Assembly: GCA_963789165.1 (NCBI GenBank)
Contig: CAWBJP010000002.1
Coordinates: forward strand, 372,001-436,000
Reading direction: 5' to 3'
From: CAWBJP01 sp963789165
Lineage (GTDB): Bacteria > Actinomycetota > Acidimicrobiia > IMCC26256 > BP-133
DNA: 64,000 nt
Shown: positions 1 through 8,311 of the stretch, piece by piece
Layout: every line of letters begins with the position of its first letter
Numbering within the stretch: position 1 is the first letter of the stretch
Notes under the pieces: generated by a model
Databases searched by the model: none
Seen by the model: only the letters and a program-made list of their open reading frames with translations
What the model was told of the DNA's origin: nothing
Made by a program: the position numbers and the translations under genes

Positions 1-1242
1 GCCGCACTGGGCGAAACCATCGACCTGACCGGCGAACCGGTGGCGTTGCGGGCCCTGGGAAACGGGGGCTACGGCCCCCTCCGGGAGGCAGGTCCTGAAC
101 TCGACCTTCCCGAGGGCTTCAGCTATGTGCGCTTCGGTGGCGAGGGGACCCCAATGTCGAACGGCCGGCCGACTCCGGAGGCCCACGACGGCATGGCCGC
201 CTTCTCGGGACCCCGAGGGACGATCCGCCTGGTGCGCAACCATGAGATCGACGGCCACCACGCCGCCTTCGCCGCCGACCCCTATGACGCCACCGCCGGC
301 GGGGGGACAACGAACCTGGTGTTCGACCCGGGTCCGGGCCGTCTGGTGGCCAGCCATCCCAGCCTGACCGGCACGATCCGGAACTGCGCCGGAGGCGCCA
401 CGCCCTGGGGGACGTGGATCTCCTGCGAGGAGACGACCGACGGCCTCATCGACGGCTACGGGCAGAAGCACGGCTACTGCTTCGAGGTGCCCGCCGGGGC
501 CGCCGCCCCGGTCCGGGCGCTCCCCCTCCGGGGTCTCGGGCGCTTCAAGCACGAGGCGGTGTGCGTGGACCGGGACAGCGGCGCCGTCTACCTCACCGAG
601 GACCAGGACACCGCCGGCTTCTACCGCTTCCAGCCGAAGCTGAAGGGTGCCTTGGCCGCGGGCGGGAGGCTGCAGATGCTCGCCGTCGCCGGGCGCCCGG
701 GCTACGACACCCGCAGAGGCCAGCGGCGGGGATCGGCGCTGCCCGTCACCTGGGTGGACATCCCCGACCCGGACCCGAGCGACGTCAGCGCCCGCCCGTT
801 GGCGGTCGCCCAACAAGGTCGTTCCCGCGGCGCGGCGGTCTTCTCGCGCCTGGAGGGATGTTTCTGGCACCGGGGCCGGGCCGTGATCGTCTCCACCGAA
901 GGAGGGACCGCCGGCTTCGGTCAGGTGTGGGAGTACCGGCCCCGCGACCAGCGCCTGGTGCTCATCTTCGAGTCGCCCTCCGCCGCCGTGCTGTGCCAGC
1001 CCGACAATGTGACCGCCACCCCCCGGGGTGGCCTGCTCCTGTGCGAGGACGGGCCCGGGCCCGATCGCATCCGGGGACTCGATCAGGACGGGCGGATCTT
1101 CGACTTCGCCCGCAACCGCTTCTCAGACGGCGAGTTCGCCGGCCCCACGTTCTCCCGGGACGGGAAGATCCTCTTCGTGAACGTCCAGCGTCCGGGGGCC
1201 ACCTTCGCCATCACCGGTCCCTGGGGGCGTGGGTCGCTCTAA
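1..1242 (+). CDS. PhoX-family (DUF839) secreted phosphatase-like protein, 5' partial
   Basis: The frame is open from the first base, so the N-terminus and any Tat signal lie outside the window; 413 residues are visible. The motifs WGTWISCEE and FKHEAV followed by VYLTEDQ are typical of the PhoX/DUF839 family, calcium- and iron-dependent extracytoplasmic alkaline phosphatases built on a beta-propeller. The C-terminal part (LLLCEDG, GPTFSRDGKILFVNVQ) matches the last propeller blades. A GTG at 40 could serve as an internal start but the homology-like sequence continues upstream of it. The stop overlaps by 4 bp the end of the convergent kinase-like gene. Enzymatic activity is inferred from family only. 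Confidence 0.85.
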   Translation, partial: AALGETIDLTGEPVALRALGNGGYGPLREAGPELDLPEGFSYVRFGGEGTPMSNGRPTPEAHDGMAAFSGPRGTIRLVRNHEIDGHHAAFAADPYDATAGGGTTNLVFDPGPGRLVASHPSLTGTIRNCAGGATPWGTWISCEETTDGLIDGYGQKHGYCFEVPAGAAAPVRALPLRGLGRFKHEAVCVDRDSGAVYLTEDQDTAGFYRFQPKLKGALAAGGRLQMLAVAGRPGYDTRRGQRRGSALPVTWVDIPDPDPSDVSARPLAVAQQGRSRGAAVFSRLEGCFWHRGRAVIVSTEGGTAGFGQVWEYRPRDQRLVLIFESPSAAVLCQPDNVTATPRGGLLLCEDGPGPDRIRGLDQDGRIFDFARNRFSDGEFAGPTFSRDGKILFVNVQRPGATFAITGPWGRGSL

Positions 1243-1649
1243 ACCCCCGGCCGGGCGGCAACCGGCTCCCGATCCACCTCGAACCAGACCCGCTTGCCCC
1301 GCAGGCCCGGCTCGACCCCCCAGGAGGCGGCCAGCCCGTCGACGATGGTCAGACCCCGACCGGAGACGGCTTCCACTCCCGCCTGACGCTTGGCGGGCAT
1401 GAGCGAGCTGGGGTCCTCCACCTCGACGCGGATCGTGGTTGACGACACGAGCAGAGACAGCTCGCCGGCGCCCCGGGCGTGGAGCAGGGCGTTGGTGACC
1501 ACCTCGCTGGTCAGCAGCTCCACGGTGCCCATCACCTTCTCGTTGACGTCGTATCCACGCAGGACCCCGCGCACGTAGCGCCGGGCGGCGCCGGCGGTGG
1601 CCGGGGAACTGCCCAGGCGGGTGCTGCGGGAAACGGTGGGGGTGATCAT
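1239..1649 (-). CDS. RsbW-like ATP-binding protein (anti-sigma-factor type histidine kinase-like)
   Basis: A 136-residue single-domain GHKL ATPase. The N-box ELLTSEVVTNALLHA lies near residue 45 and the G2-type GRGLTIVDGLAASWG near residue 97; the G1 box is degenerate (VEVEDPSSLMP in place of DxGxG). Proteins of this size in actinobacteria usually act as anti-sigma or anti-anti-sigma regulators by phosphorylating a partner serine. No sigma factor or STAS partner is adjacent, so the partner is unknown. It converges on the PhoX gene with a 4-bp overlap. The degenerate G1 box leaves open that it binds ATP weakly. Confidence 0.8.
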   Translation of the reverse strand: MITPTVSRSTRLGSSPATAGAARRYVRGVLRGYDVNEKVMGTVELLTSEVVTNALLHARGAGELSLLVSSTTIRVEVEDPSSLMPAKRQAGVEAVSGRGLTIVDGLAASWGVEPGLRGKRVWFEVDREPVAARPGV

Positions 1650-1792
1650 GGGCGTGGGTTCATGGCTTTCATCGGTTCGTCAGAGGCGTTGTGCCCAAAG
1701 GCCGGGGCGGCAAACAGGTTCTTCCTTCCACCCGCTCCGGTCACCGGACGTTCAGAATGTGCGTGCTGGCTGACGCAGCCTGAGGGGGTGAC

Positions 1793-4081
1793 ATGCGATC
1801 CCGGCTCAAGATCCTGTTTTCGGTGGTGGTTCTGATGCTCCTGGGTGTGCCGTCCGGGAGGGCGGCCAGCCCGGTGAGCGCGACGGCCAACCCGACGGCG
1901 GGGACCAACCTGCTCGAGAGCGGACGCCTCGCCGGCCGGGTCCTGGCCATGGTGGAGGCCGGGTCCCGGCTGTACCTGGCCGGAGAGTTCACCGGTATCC
2001 GGTCCCCCGCCGCCGACGGGGGAGTCTTCGACGCCGCCACCGGCGGGGCGGTCCCCGGATTCCCCCGGCTGGGCGACGGCCAGATCAAGACCTCGGCGGC
2101 CGACGGCTCAGGCGGCTTCTACGTGGCCGGGACCTTCACCATGGTCGAGGGTGAGGCCCGACCGGGCGTGGCCCATTTCCAGGCCGACGGGCATCTCTCG
2201 CCCTGGAGCCCGGACGTCTCGCCTCCCGGAACGGTCAAATCGCTGGCCCGCTCGGCGGCCGGGCCGGTCTACCTGGGTGGGGACTTCACCTCGGTGGCGG
2301 GCCAGGACCGGCCCGGAGTGGCGGCCGTCGACGGCGCTTCCGGAGCGCTGCACACGGGTTTCGCGCCCACGCTGGGCCCCACCGTGGTGCGCACCCTGGC
2401 GCTCTCACCGGACGACGTCCGCCTCTACGTGGGGGGGCGGGTCGACCCCGGCGGGGGCGGCGCCCGGCGCGGGCTGGCCGCCCTGCGGGCCTCGACCGGC
2501 GAAACCGAGCCCTGGGACCCCGACGTGGTCGGTCGGGTCGACACCATCACGGTCGCCCGGGCCGACGGCCGGGTCTACCTCGGCGGTGACTTCGACCGGG
2601 TGGCCGGCGTCTCCCGGCTCTACCTGGCCCGCCTCGACCCGGTGAGCGGGGCGCCCGACGCCTGGGGCGAGGGGGCGGACGGCCCCGTGTCCGCCGTGGC
2701 CATCTCGCCCGACGGGCGCACAGTGTTCGCCGGCGGCGAGTTCACCGCCCTGGGCGGCCTGCGCCGCGGCCACCTCGGCGCCCTCGACGCCGGTTCGGGA
2801 GCGGTGGTGGCGGCCTGGGACCCGGGCGCCGACGGCCCGGTGGCCACCCTGGCGGTGTCCGGCGACGGCGCGCTCCTCTATGCCGGTGGGAGCTTCACGT
2901 CCCTCGGGGCGGCCGATCGCCCCGGCCTCGGGGCGGTGGCGGCCGACACCGGGACGGTCTCCGACACGTGGATGCCCGACAGCGGCGGGACCGTGGAGAC
3001 CTTGGCCCTCTCCGGCACCCTGGTCCTGGCGGGAGGTCGCTTCGGCACCGTGGTGGAGCGGCCCCGGGCCTACCTCGCCGCCCTGTCGGTGAAGGGCGGC
3101 ACCCTCGACCCCGGCTTCCCCACCGAGACCGACGGGCCGGTGCGGGCCCTGGCCCTCGCCCCGGGAGGCGGCCGCCTGTACCTGGCCGGCGATTTCGGGG
3201 TCGTCGGCGGGATGCCCCGCGCCGGGGTGGCCCTGGTCGATGCGGCCAGCGGGGCCGTGGATCCCAGCTTCGTGCCCGCCGCGCCCAATGGCCCGGTGCG
3301 GGCCGTGGCCCTATCGCCGGACGGGCACCGGCTCTACATCGGGGGCGCCTTCGACTCGGTGACCACCCCGGCCGGCCCCGTATCCCGCCCCGCCCACCTG
3401 GCCGCCCTCGACGCCGCCACCGGCGCCCTGGTGGCCGAGTGGACGCCGCCGCCCGACCAGGGCGGAGCCTTCACCGGGCAGACCGGGGAGCCCACGGACG
3501 GCGTGGTGGCCGTGGTCAATGCCCTGGCCGCCTCGGCCGACGGAACCCGGGTCTACGCCGGCGGCAGCTTCATCGACCTCGGCGGCCGGTCGGGGCTGAT
3601 CTCGCTGACCGCTGGGGAGGGCGCCGTCACCGACTGGCAGCCCGAGATGGACCGGCCCATCAACTCGATCTTCGAGTCGAGTGCCGATCGGCGGACCTTC
3701 TACGTCGCCACCGGCGGTTTCGGCGGGGAGGTTCAGGCCTTCGACCCGGCGGGGAAGGCCGCGCCGGTGTGGCACCGGCACTTCGACGGTGACGCCACCG
3801 CCGTCGTCGCCTCGGCCGCCACCGTGTACGTCGGCGGCCACTACGACTACGTCTGCGACAAGTGCGGGTCGATGGGCGGCCCGGGCGACGACTTCCGCCG
3901 CCACATGGCCGCCTTCGACGCCGCCACCGGCGCCCTCGATCCGTGGGCGCCGGTGGCCAATACCAAGACGGGCCCCTACTGCGCCGCCCTGGGGGGATCA
4001 CACCTCTACATCGGCGGCGAGTTCACCCGCATCAACGACCTCCCCCAACCGGGCCTGGCCCAGTTCCCCGGGACGCCCTAG
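1793..4081 (+). CDS. Secreted delta-60 repeat beta-propeller protein
   Basis: A 762-residue protein with a clear signal peptide (MRSRLKILFSVVVLMLLGVP, cleaved near GRAAS). The rest is about a dozen repeats of roughly 55-60 residues of the form VYLGGDFTxVxGxxRxxLAxLDxxTGxxxxWxP, the delta-60 propeller repeat. A CxxC pair (YVCDKCGS, near residue 687) sits in the last blades and could form a disulfide. A GAGGGGG ribosome binding site lies just upstream of the ATG. No catalytic motif was seen; the likely role is a surface-exposed binding scaffold. Ligand unknown. Confidence 0.85.
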   Translation: MRSRLKILFSVVVLMLLGVPSGRAASPVSATANPTAGTNLLESGRLAGRVLAMVEAGSRLYLAGEFTGIRSPAADGGVFDAATGGAVPGFPRLGDGQIKTSAADGSGGFYVAGTFTMVEGEARPGVAHFQADGHLSPWSPDVSPPGTVKSLARSAAGPVYLGGDFTSVAGQDRPGVAAVDGASGALHTGFAPTLGPTVVRTLALSPDDVRLYVGGRVDPGGGGARRGLAALRASTGETEPWDPDVVGRVDTITVARADGRVYLGGDFDRVAGVSRLYLARLDPVSGAPDAWGEGADGPVSAVAISPDGRTVFAGGEFTALGGLRRGHLGALDAGSGAVVAAWDPGADGPVATLAVSGDGALLYAGGSFTSLGAADRPGLGAVAADTGTVSDTWMPDSGGTVETLALSGTLVLAGGRFGTVVERPRAYLAALSVKGGTLDPGFPTETDGPVRALALAPGGGRLYLAGDFGVVGGMPRAGVALVDAASGAVDPSFVPAAPNGPVRAVALSPDGHRLYIGGAFDSVTTPAGPVSRPAHLAALDAATGALVAEWTPPPDQGGAFTGQTGEPTDGVVAVVNALAASADGTRVYAGGSFIDLGGRSGLISLTAGEGAVTDWQPEMDRPINSIFESSADRRTFYVATGGFGGEVQAFDPAGKAAPVWHRHFDGDATAVVASAATVYVGGHYDYVCDKCGSMGGPGDDFRRHMAAFDAATGALDPWAPVANTKTGPYCAALGGSHLYIGGEFTRINDLPQPGLAQFPGTP

Positions 4082-4107
4082 GACGGGGCCCAGTTTCCCG
4101 GGGCTCC

Positions 4108-4674
4108 CTATCGCCGCCTCCGAGCCGCGGCCCGGGTGGCCGTCCCCACAGCGGTGAGGGCGAGACCGAGGCCGGCCAGCACCCCGGCCAGGGGTGCGCC
4201 GGTGCGGGGCAGGGCCGTGGACGGCTCGGGCTGGGTGGTGGCGGCTGCCTCTACCAGCTGCCCCCGTATGGCCCCGGCTGCGAACGAGGCGGTGTGGATG
4301 TTCACGTAGTGGCCGGCGGGATTCCCGGTCACCGCCGCCACCTTGGTCGCGTCGCTGGTGACGCAGTTCTTCAGCCCGTTGGCGGGCACCATGAAGTCGA
4401 TGTGCACCGGCCCGGAAGCGCCCTTGGCCCCCGTGTGGATGTGGCCGGCGGTGGGCGCCTCGGACAGACCGCTCGGGGTCAGCTCATAGCAGACCTGGTT
4501 GGTATCGGTGTTGATGTCTACCTTGGCCGTGCCGCTGGCCCCGGCCGGGCCCTTGTTCGGGACCTCCTCGTCGGGCGAGAGGGTCGCGGTGTAGGAAACC
4601 ATCTTGGCCTGCGCCGGAACGGCGCCGAAGAGAACGACCAGGCCCGTCAGGGCCACGATCCTGAATGCACGCAT
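4108..4674 (-). CDS. CHRD-domain protein with LPxTG-type cell wall sorting signal
   Basis: The chosen ATG at 4674 gives MRAFRIVALTGLVVLFGAVP with cleavage near AQA-KMV; an ORF extension upstream adds 22 residues without signal character and is rejected. The CHRD domain covers about residues 25-145 (SPDEEVPNKGPAGASG, GHIHTGAKGASGP, AAGAIRGQL). The C-terminus has LPRTG, a hydrophobic stretch and an arginine tail, the classic sortase substrate arrangement. No sortase gene is in the window. CHRD domains occur in chordin and in many bacterial surface proteins of unknown function. Confidence 0.85.
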   Translation of the reverse strand: MRAFRIVALTGLVVLFGAVPAQAKMVSYTATLSPDEEVPNKGPAGASGTAKVDINTDTNQVCYELTPSGLSEAPTAGHIHTGAKGASGPVHIDFMVPANGLKNCVTSDATKVAAVTGNPAGHYVNIHTASFAAGAIRGQLVEAAATTQPEPSTALPRTGAPLAGVLAGLGLALTAVGTATRAAARRRR

Positions 4675-4891
4675 GCTCTGCCTCCCTGTTGGAGCTGCGA
4701 AGGCCGCGATGCTATCGGTGCCGGTCAGGGGCCTTGGCACGGCGCGGAGCCGGCCTGAACCGACCGCTCCGGTTCACCTGTTCGTCACCTTTGTGTCGGT
4801 TTGTGGTCATGCGTCTCGGGTTGACTCCCGTGTGAACACTGATGGTGGTGTTCTGTAAGTGGTTCCTTACACGGATTGAGAGGGGTGGCCC

Positions 4892-5989
4892 GTGGGGGAG
4901 CTGACGCTGGTGGCGCGCCTGGTTTTGGCGGGCGTGTTCGCCACCGCCGGGCTGAGCAAGGCGTTCGACCGGCCGGGAGCCCGGCAGATGCTGGGTGACT
5001 TCGGCGTTCCCGATGTCGTGGGTGGGGCGCTGGCCCGGGTCTTGCCCGTCGCCGAACTGGCCGTCGCCGCCGCCCTGCTGACCGGAGCGACGGATTGGCT
5101 GGGAGCGGCCGGGGCCCTGGTCCTGCTCGGCGCCTTCAGCCTGGCGGTGGCCGGCAACCTGGCCCGGGGCCGCACCCCGGACTGCCACTGTTTCGGACAG
5201 GTCCACGCCCGGCCCATCGGGTCGGCGACGCTGGCCCGCAACGCCGTGCTCGGCGGGATGGGCGCCCTCGTGCTGGTCGGTCCCGATGCCACGGTGGGAA
5301 GCTGGTGGACGGAACTCGGCCGGGCCGAGCGGGTGGTGGCCGCCGGCGTCCTCGCCCTGGCCGCGGTGGTGGCCCTCCAGGGCTGGGTGTTGCTCCACCT
5401 CCTGCGCCAGCAGGGCCGGCTGGTGCTGCGCCTCGACGCCCTCGAGGCCCTGGTGGGCGGCGTCGACCCCGGGGACCGCCCCGGCCTGCCCGTGGGCACC
5501 CCGGCCCCCTCCTTCGCCCTGCCCGACCCCTGGGGGGCGACGGTCGCCCTGGATGAGCTGCTCGTCCGGGGCCAGCCGGTCCTACTGGTCTTCGCCGACC
5601 CCGGTTGCGGGCCGTGCAACGAGTTGTTCGGTGACATCGCCCGCTGGCAGCGGGACTGGCGCGGGGGGCTCACCATCGTCGTGGTCAGCGCGGGGAGCGC
5701 CGACGCCAACCGGGCCAAGGCCACCGAGCACGGCCTCGTGGACCTGGTGGTCCAGGAGCGGCGGGAGGTGGCGGCCGCCTACGCCACCACGGCCACGCCC
5801 AGCGCCGTGCTGGTCGCCGCCGACGGGCGGGTGGCCAGCCCCCTGGTGGCCGGGGGGGACGCCATCTGGAAGCTGCTGCTCCGAACCCCGGGGCACGGGG
5901 TGTCCCCGTGGACTCAGTCCCCCGCCGGAGCCCGGAGCCCCGGGGTCCGGGGTGTCCCCGGAAGCAACGAGATCGAGATCACCGTCTAG
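4892..5989 (+). CDS. MauE/DoxX-like membrane domain fused to TlpA-type thioredoxin domain
   Basis: 365 residues. Residues 1-170 form four membrane helices like MauE (SKAFDRPGARQMLGDFGVP start, Cys-His-Cys motif DCHCFGQ between helices). Residues 195-325 form a thioredoxin fold with VGTPAPSFALPDPWG and the redox pair CGPC. MauE and MauD (thioredoxin-like) work together in methylamine dehydrogenase maturation; here both functions are on one polypeptide. The gene starts with GTG after GAGAGGGG. A Cys-rich Tat protein follows after 16 bp and is the likely substrate. The last ~30 residues are encoded by two copies of the GGGGTGTCCCC palindromic repeat and look like a non-conserved tail. Confidence 0.8.
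   Translation: MGELTLVARLVLAGVFATAGLSKAFDRPGARQMLGDFGVPDVVGGALARVLPVAELAVAAALLTGATDWLGAAGALVLLGAFSLAVAGNLARGRTPDCHCFGQVHARPIGSATLARNAVLGGMGALVLVGPDATVGSWWTELGRAERVVAAGVLALAAVVALQGWVLLHLLRQQGRLVLRLDALEALVGGVDPGDRPGLPVGTPAPSFALPDPWGATVALDELLVRGQPVLLVFADPGCGPCNELFGDIARWQRDWRGGLTIVVVSAGSADANRAKATEHGLVDLVVQERREVAAAYATTATPSAVLVAADGRVASPLVAGGDAIWKLLLRTPGHGVSPWTQSPAGARSPGVRGVPGSNEIEITV
5894..5910. repeat. Dispersed palindrome copy 1 in the MauE-thioredoxin gene
   Basis: CACGGGG-TGT-CCCCGTG, perfect 7-bp arms, coding. Confidence 0.7.
5947..5961. repeat. Dispersed palindrome copy 2 in the MauE-thioredoxin gene
   Basis: CCGGGG-TGT-CCCCGG, perfect 6-bp arms, 36 bp after copy 1, coding. Confidence 0.7.
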
Positions 5990-6005
5990 AGAAGGGGAGA
6001 CGCCT

Positions 6006-6311
6006 ATGGATTCACGCTTCGACGACCTCACGCGGGCGATGGGTGCGCCGCTGCCGCGGCGGCGGGCCCTGGCCCTGATCGGCGCCTCGGTGCTGGGAGC
6101 CGCCTTGGGGCTCCGGCCCCGGCCTGCCAGCGCCGGCCACTGCGCCACGGAACGCACCTGCAAGATGCACCAGGGGGCGCTGATCTGCGTGCGCCCCTTC
6201 GGGGGGGATATGAACCCCTCGAAGGACTGCAAGTGCGCTCCCGACGCCAAGGAAGGCGACGGGTGCATCGAGGCCCGTCCCCACTGCGGCTCGTCCGACA
6301 ACCCCTGTTAG
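6006..6311 (+). CDS. Small Tat-exported cysteine-rich protein
   Basis: 101 residues starting at ATG 6006 after the strong site GAAGGGGAG. The N-terminus PRRRALALIGASVLGAALG is a twin-arginine type signal, with probable cleavage at ASA-GHC. The mature part of about 65 residues holds eight cysteines, an even number that would allow four disulfides. No family recognised. The tandem MauE-thioredoxin gene 16 bp upstream suggests the pair is one operon in which the fusion protein oxidises or isomerises cysteines of this protein outside the membrane. This resembles the methylamine dehydrogenase light-chain arrangement only in logic; no MauA similarity is claimed. Confidence 0.75.
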   Translation: MDSRFDDLTRAMGAPLPRRRALALIGASVLGAALGLRPRPASAGHCATERTCKMHQGALICVRPFGGDMNPSKDCKCAPDAKEGDGCIEARPHCGSSDNPC

Positions 6312-6325
6312 CAGGCGCGACCCCG

Positions 6326-6358
6326 GCGGGCGAGGGGCGGTTCAGGTCCCTCGCCCGC
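6326..6358 (+). terminator. Stem-loop after the Cys-rich Tat protein gene
   Basis: An 11-bp perfect stem (GCGGGCGAGGG / CCCTCGCCCGC) with an 11-nt loop, 15 bp after the stop codon. No U-tract follows, as is common in high-GC actinobacteria. Confidence 0.6.
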
Positions 6359-6473
6359 TGGCGCGACCCCCTCAAAATGCGCCTATGAACCTCGGCTGAG
6401 GAGGATGCTGGCGGCGTGGGGTCGAAATCGACCGTGAATCGGGAATCGCTCCGACGCCCCCCAAGGAGTCGAC

Positions 6474-8249
6474 ATGCACGTATCGAAGCCGCACCGCCGC
6501 GGGGCGGTTCTGCTCATGGTCGGCCTTCTCGTCGCCCTGGTCGGGTCCGGCCCGGCCAACGGGGCGGTCGACTGGAGCCGCCAGAAGACCCCCACCCAGA
6601 AGCGCCTCCTCGACGTGGCCTTCGTCAATGCCAACGTGGGGGTGGCCGTGGGTCAGGGCGGCATCATCGTCGGGACGACCGACGGCGGCGCCACCTGGGC
6701 GGAGCGGGCCACGCCGGTGCAGTCGGACCTGCGGTCGGTCGTCACGCTGCCCAACTGCGAGGGGACCCTGCCCTGCTTCTGGGCCGGCGCAGCCAATGGC
6801 ACGATCATCGTGAGCACCGACGGCGGGGCCAGCTGGTGTGCCCAGACCACCGGCTCCACGGAGCGGATCAGCGGCCTGGCCGCGGTGAACAACAACGAGG
6901 TCATCGCCGTGGGCACGGCCGGGACCATCCTGCGCTCGACCACCGCCCGCGGCTGTGCCACCGCCGCCGGATACGCGGCCCAGCCGTCCTCCACCACCCG
7001 GATCCTCAACGACGTCGTGCGGATGCCCGATGGCATCACCGTGGTGGTGGGCGCCTCCGGCACCATCCTGCGCCAGGCGGGCGCCGCGCCCTTCGCCCTG
7101 GTGCCCTCCGGCACCAGCCTCGACCTCGACGCCGTCAACGTCACCCGCGGTCCCGGGGCCGGCTACACCCTCAACGCCGTGGGCGAGAAGGGCACGGTGC
7201 TGACCAGCACCGACAACGGCGCCTCCTGGGTCCTCCGGGCCCCCGCCGGTCGGTTCGACCTCCACGACGTGGTCTTCCCGGTCAACAACCAGACCGGCTA
7301 CGCGGTGGGCGACATGGGCACGATCATGACCACGGCCAACGGTGGCCTGAGCTGGACCCGCCAGAGCACCAGCAACTGCAACAATCTCTTCGGGCTGTCC
7401 ATGATCGACGCCAACCGGGGCTGGGCGGTTGGGGGCAGCGGCACGGTCATGGTGCGCCCGGCAGCGGGCAAGGCGGACCCCGGCGGCTGTGCCCTGAGCG
7501 GCGCCGGCTACCGGATGGTGGCCTCCGACGGCGGGATCTTCTCCTTCGGCGAGGCCGAGTTCTTCGGCTCGACGGGTGCCATGACGCTCAACAAGCCCAT
7601 CGTGGGGATGTCCACCACCGCCACCGGGGAGGGCTACTGGCTGGTGGCCTCCGACGGCGGGATCTTCTCCTTCGGCGACGCCGGCTTCTTCGGCTCGACG
7701 GGTGCCATGACGCTCAACAAGCCCATTGTGGGGATGTCGTCGACGCCCACGGGGAACGGCTACTGGCTGGTGGCCTCGGACGGAGGCATCTTCTCCTTCG
7801 GCGACGCCGCCTTCTTCGGCTCCACGGGCGCCTTGGCCCTGGTGAGCCCCATCGTGGGCATGGCCACCACCCCGACCGGTTCCGGCTACTGGATGGTGGC
7901 GGCGGACGGCGGCATGTTCGCCTTCGGCGACGCCAAGTTCCTCGGCTCCGCCGCCGAGTCCCGGGTCCGCAACGTGGTCGGCATGGCCGCCACGCCCACG
8001 GGCGCCGGCTACTGGGTCGCCTCCTCCGACGGCCGGACGTGGGCCTTCGGTGACGCCGGCGACCTCGGCAACCTGGCCGGTCAGCCACTGGCCAAGCCGA
8101 TCGTCGGTATGGCCAGCACGCCTACGGGCGCCGGCTACTGGATGGTGGCCTCCGACGGCGGGATCTTCTCCTTCGGTGACGCCAAGTTCTACGGCTCGAC
8201 GGGTGGCATGACGCTCAACAAGCCGATCGTGGGTATGGCCTCGGCCTAG
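6474..8249 (+). CDS. Secreted Ycf48-like propeller protein with six C-terminal 42-residue GYWxVASDGG repeats
   Basis: 591 residues; ATG 6474 follows AAGGAG. A signal peptide (VLLMVGLLVALVGSG, cleavage near ANGA) is followed by a Ycf48/BNR-type propeller to about residue 340 (VGVAVGQGGIIVGTTDGGATW). Residues 345-590 are six repeats of 42 residues with consensus GYWMVASDGGIFSFGDAxF and then LNKPIVGMxxTPTG; at DNA level several 126-bp units are nearly identical. This repeat type is common on actinobacterial surface proteins, often C-terminal to hydrolases. No enzyme domain is seen here. The probable role is cell wall or surface association. Confidence 0.85.
   Translation: MHVSKPHRRGAVLLMVGLLVALVGSGPANGAVDWSRQKTPTQKRLLDVAFVNANVGVAVGQGGIIVGTTDGGATWAERATPVQSDLRSVVTLPNCEGTLPCFWAGAANGTIIVSTDGGASWCAQTTGSTERISGLAAVNNNEVIAVGTAGTILRSTTARGCATAAGYAAQPSSTTRILNDVVRMPDGITVVVGASGTILRQAGAAPFALVPSGTSLDLDAVNVTRGPGAGYTLNAVGEKGTVLTSTDNGASWVLRAPAGRFDLHDVVFPVNNQTGYAVGDMGTIMTTANGGLSWTRQSTSNCNNLFGLSMIDANRGWAVGGSGTVMVRPAAGKADPGGCALSGAGYRMVASDGGIFSFGEAEFFGSTGAMTLNKPIVGMSTTATGEGYWLVASDGGIFSFGDAGFFGSTGAMTLNKPIVGMSSTPTGNGYWLVASDGGIFSFGDAAFFGSTGALALVSPIVGMATTPTGSGYWMVAADGGMFAFGDAKFLGSAAESRVRNVVGMAATPTGAGYWVASSDGRTWAFGDAGDLGNLAGQPLAKPIVGMASTPTGAGYWMVASDGGIFSFGDAKFYGSTGGMTLNKPIVGMASA
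7506..8246 (+). repeat. Six tandem 126-bp coding repeats
   Basis: Units begin at each GGC TAC codon pair. Units 1, 2, 3 and 6 are nearly identical in DNA; units 4 and 5 have diverged (FLGSAAESR, DLGNLAGQP). The high DNA identity suggests recent duplication or gene conversion. Confidence 0.85.
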
Positions 8250-8278
8250 CACTCCCCACGCCAGCGGTAGCTCGGCTG

Positions 8279-8309
8279 CGCCGACCCTGGGCTTGTCCTA
8301 GGGTCGGCG
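8279..8309 (+). terminator. Perfect 10-bp stem-loop abutting the downstream GTG start
   Basis: CGCCGACCCT pairs with AGGGTCGGCG around an 11-nt loop, ending 2 bp before the GTG at 8312. It is placed to terminate the repeat-protein transcript; as it occupies the ribosome-binding region of the next gene it could also be a translational control hairpin. Confidence 0.5.
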
Positions 8310-8311
8310 CC

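Noticed and set aside
6372..8252. Long minus-strand frame of 626 codons opposite the repeat protein
   Set aside because: It is the mirror of the 42-residue repeats, with Gly/His-rich composition; the plus-strand frame has a signal peptide, ribosome binding site and recognised folds.
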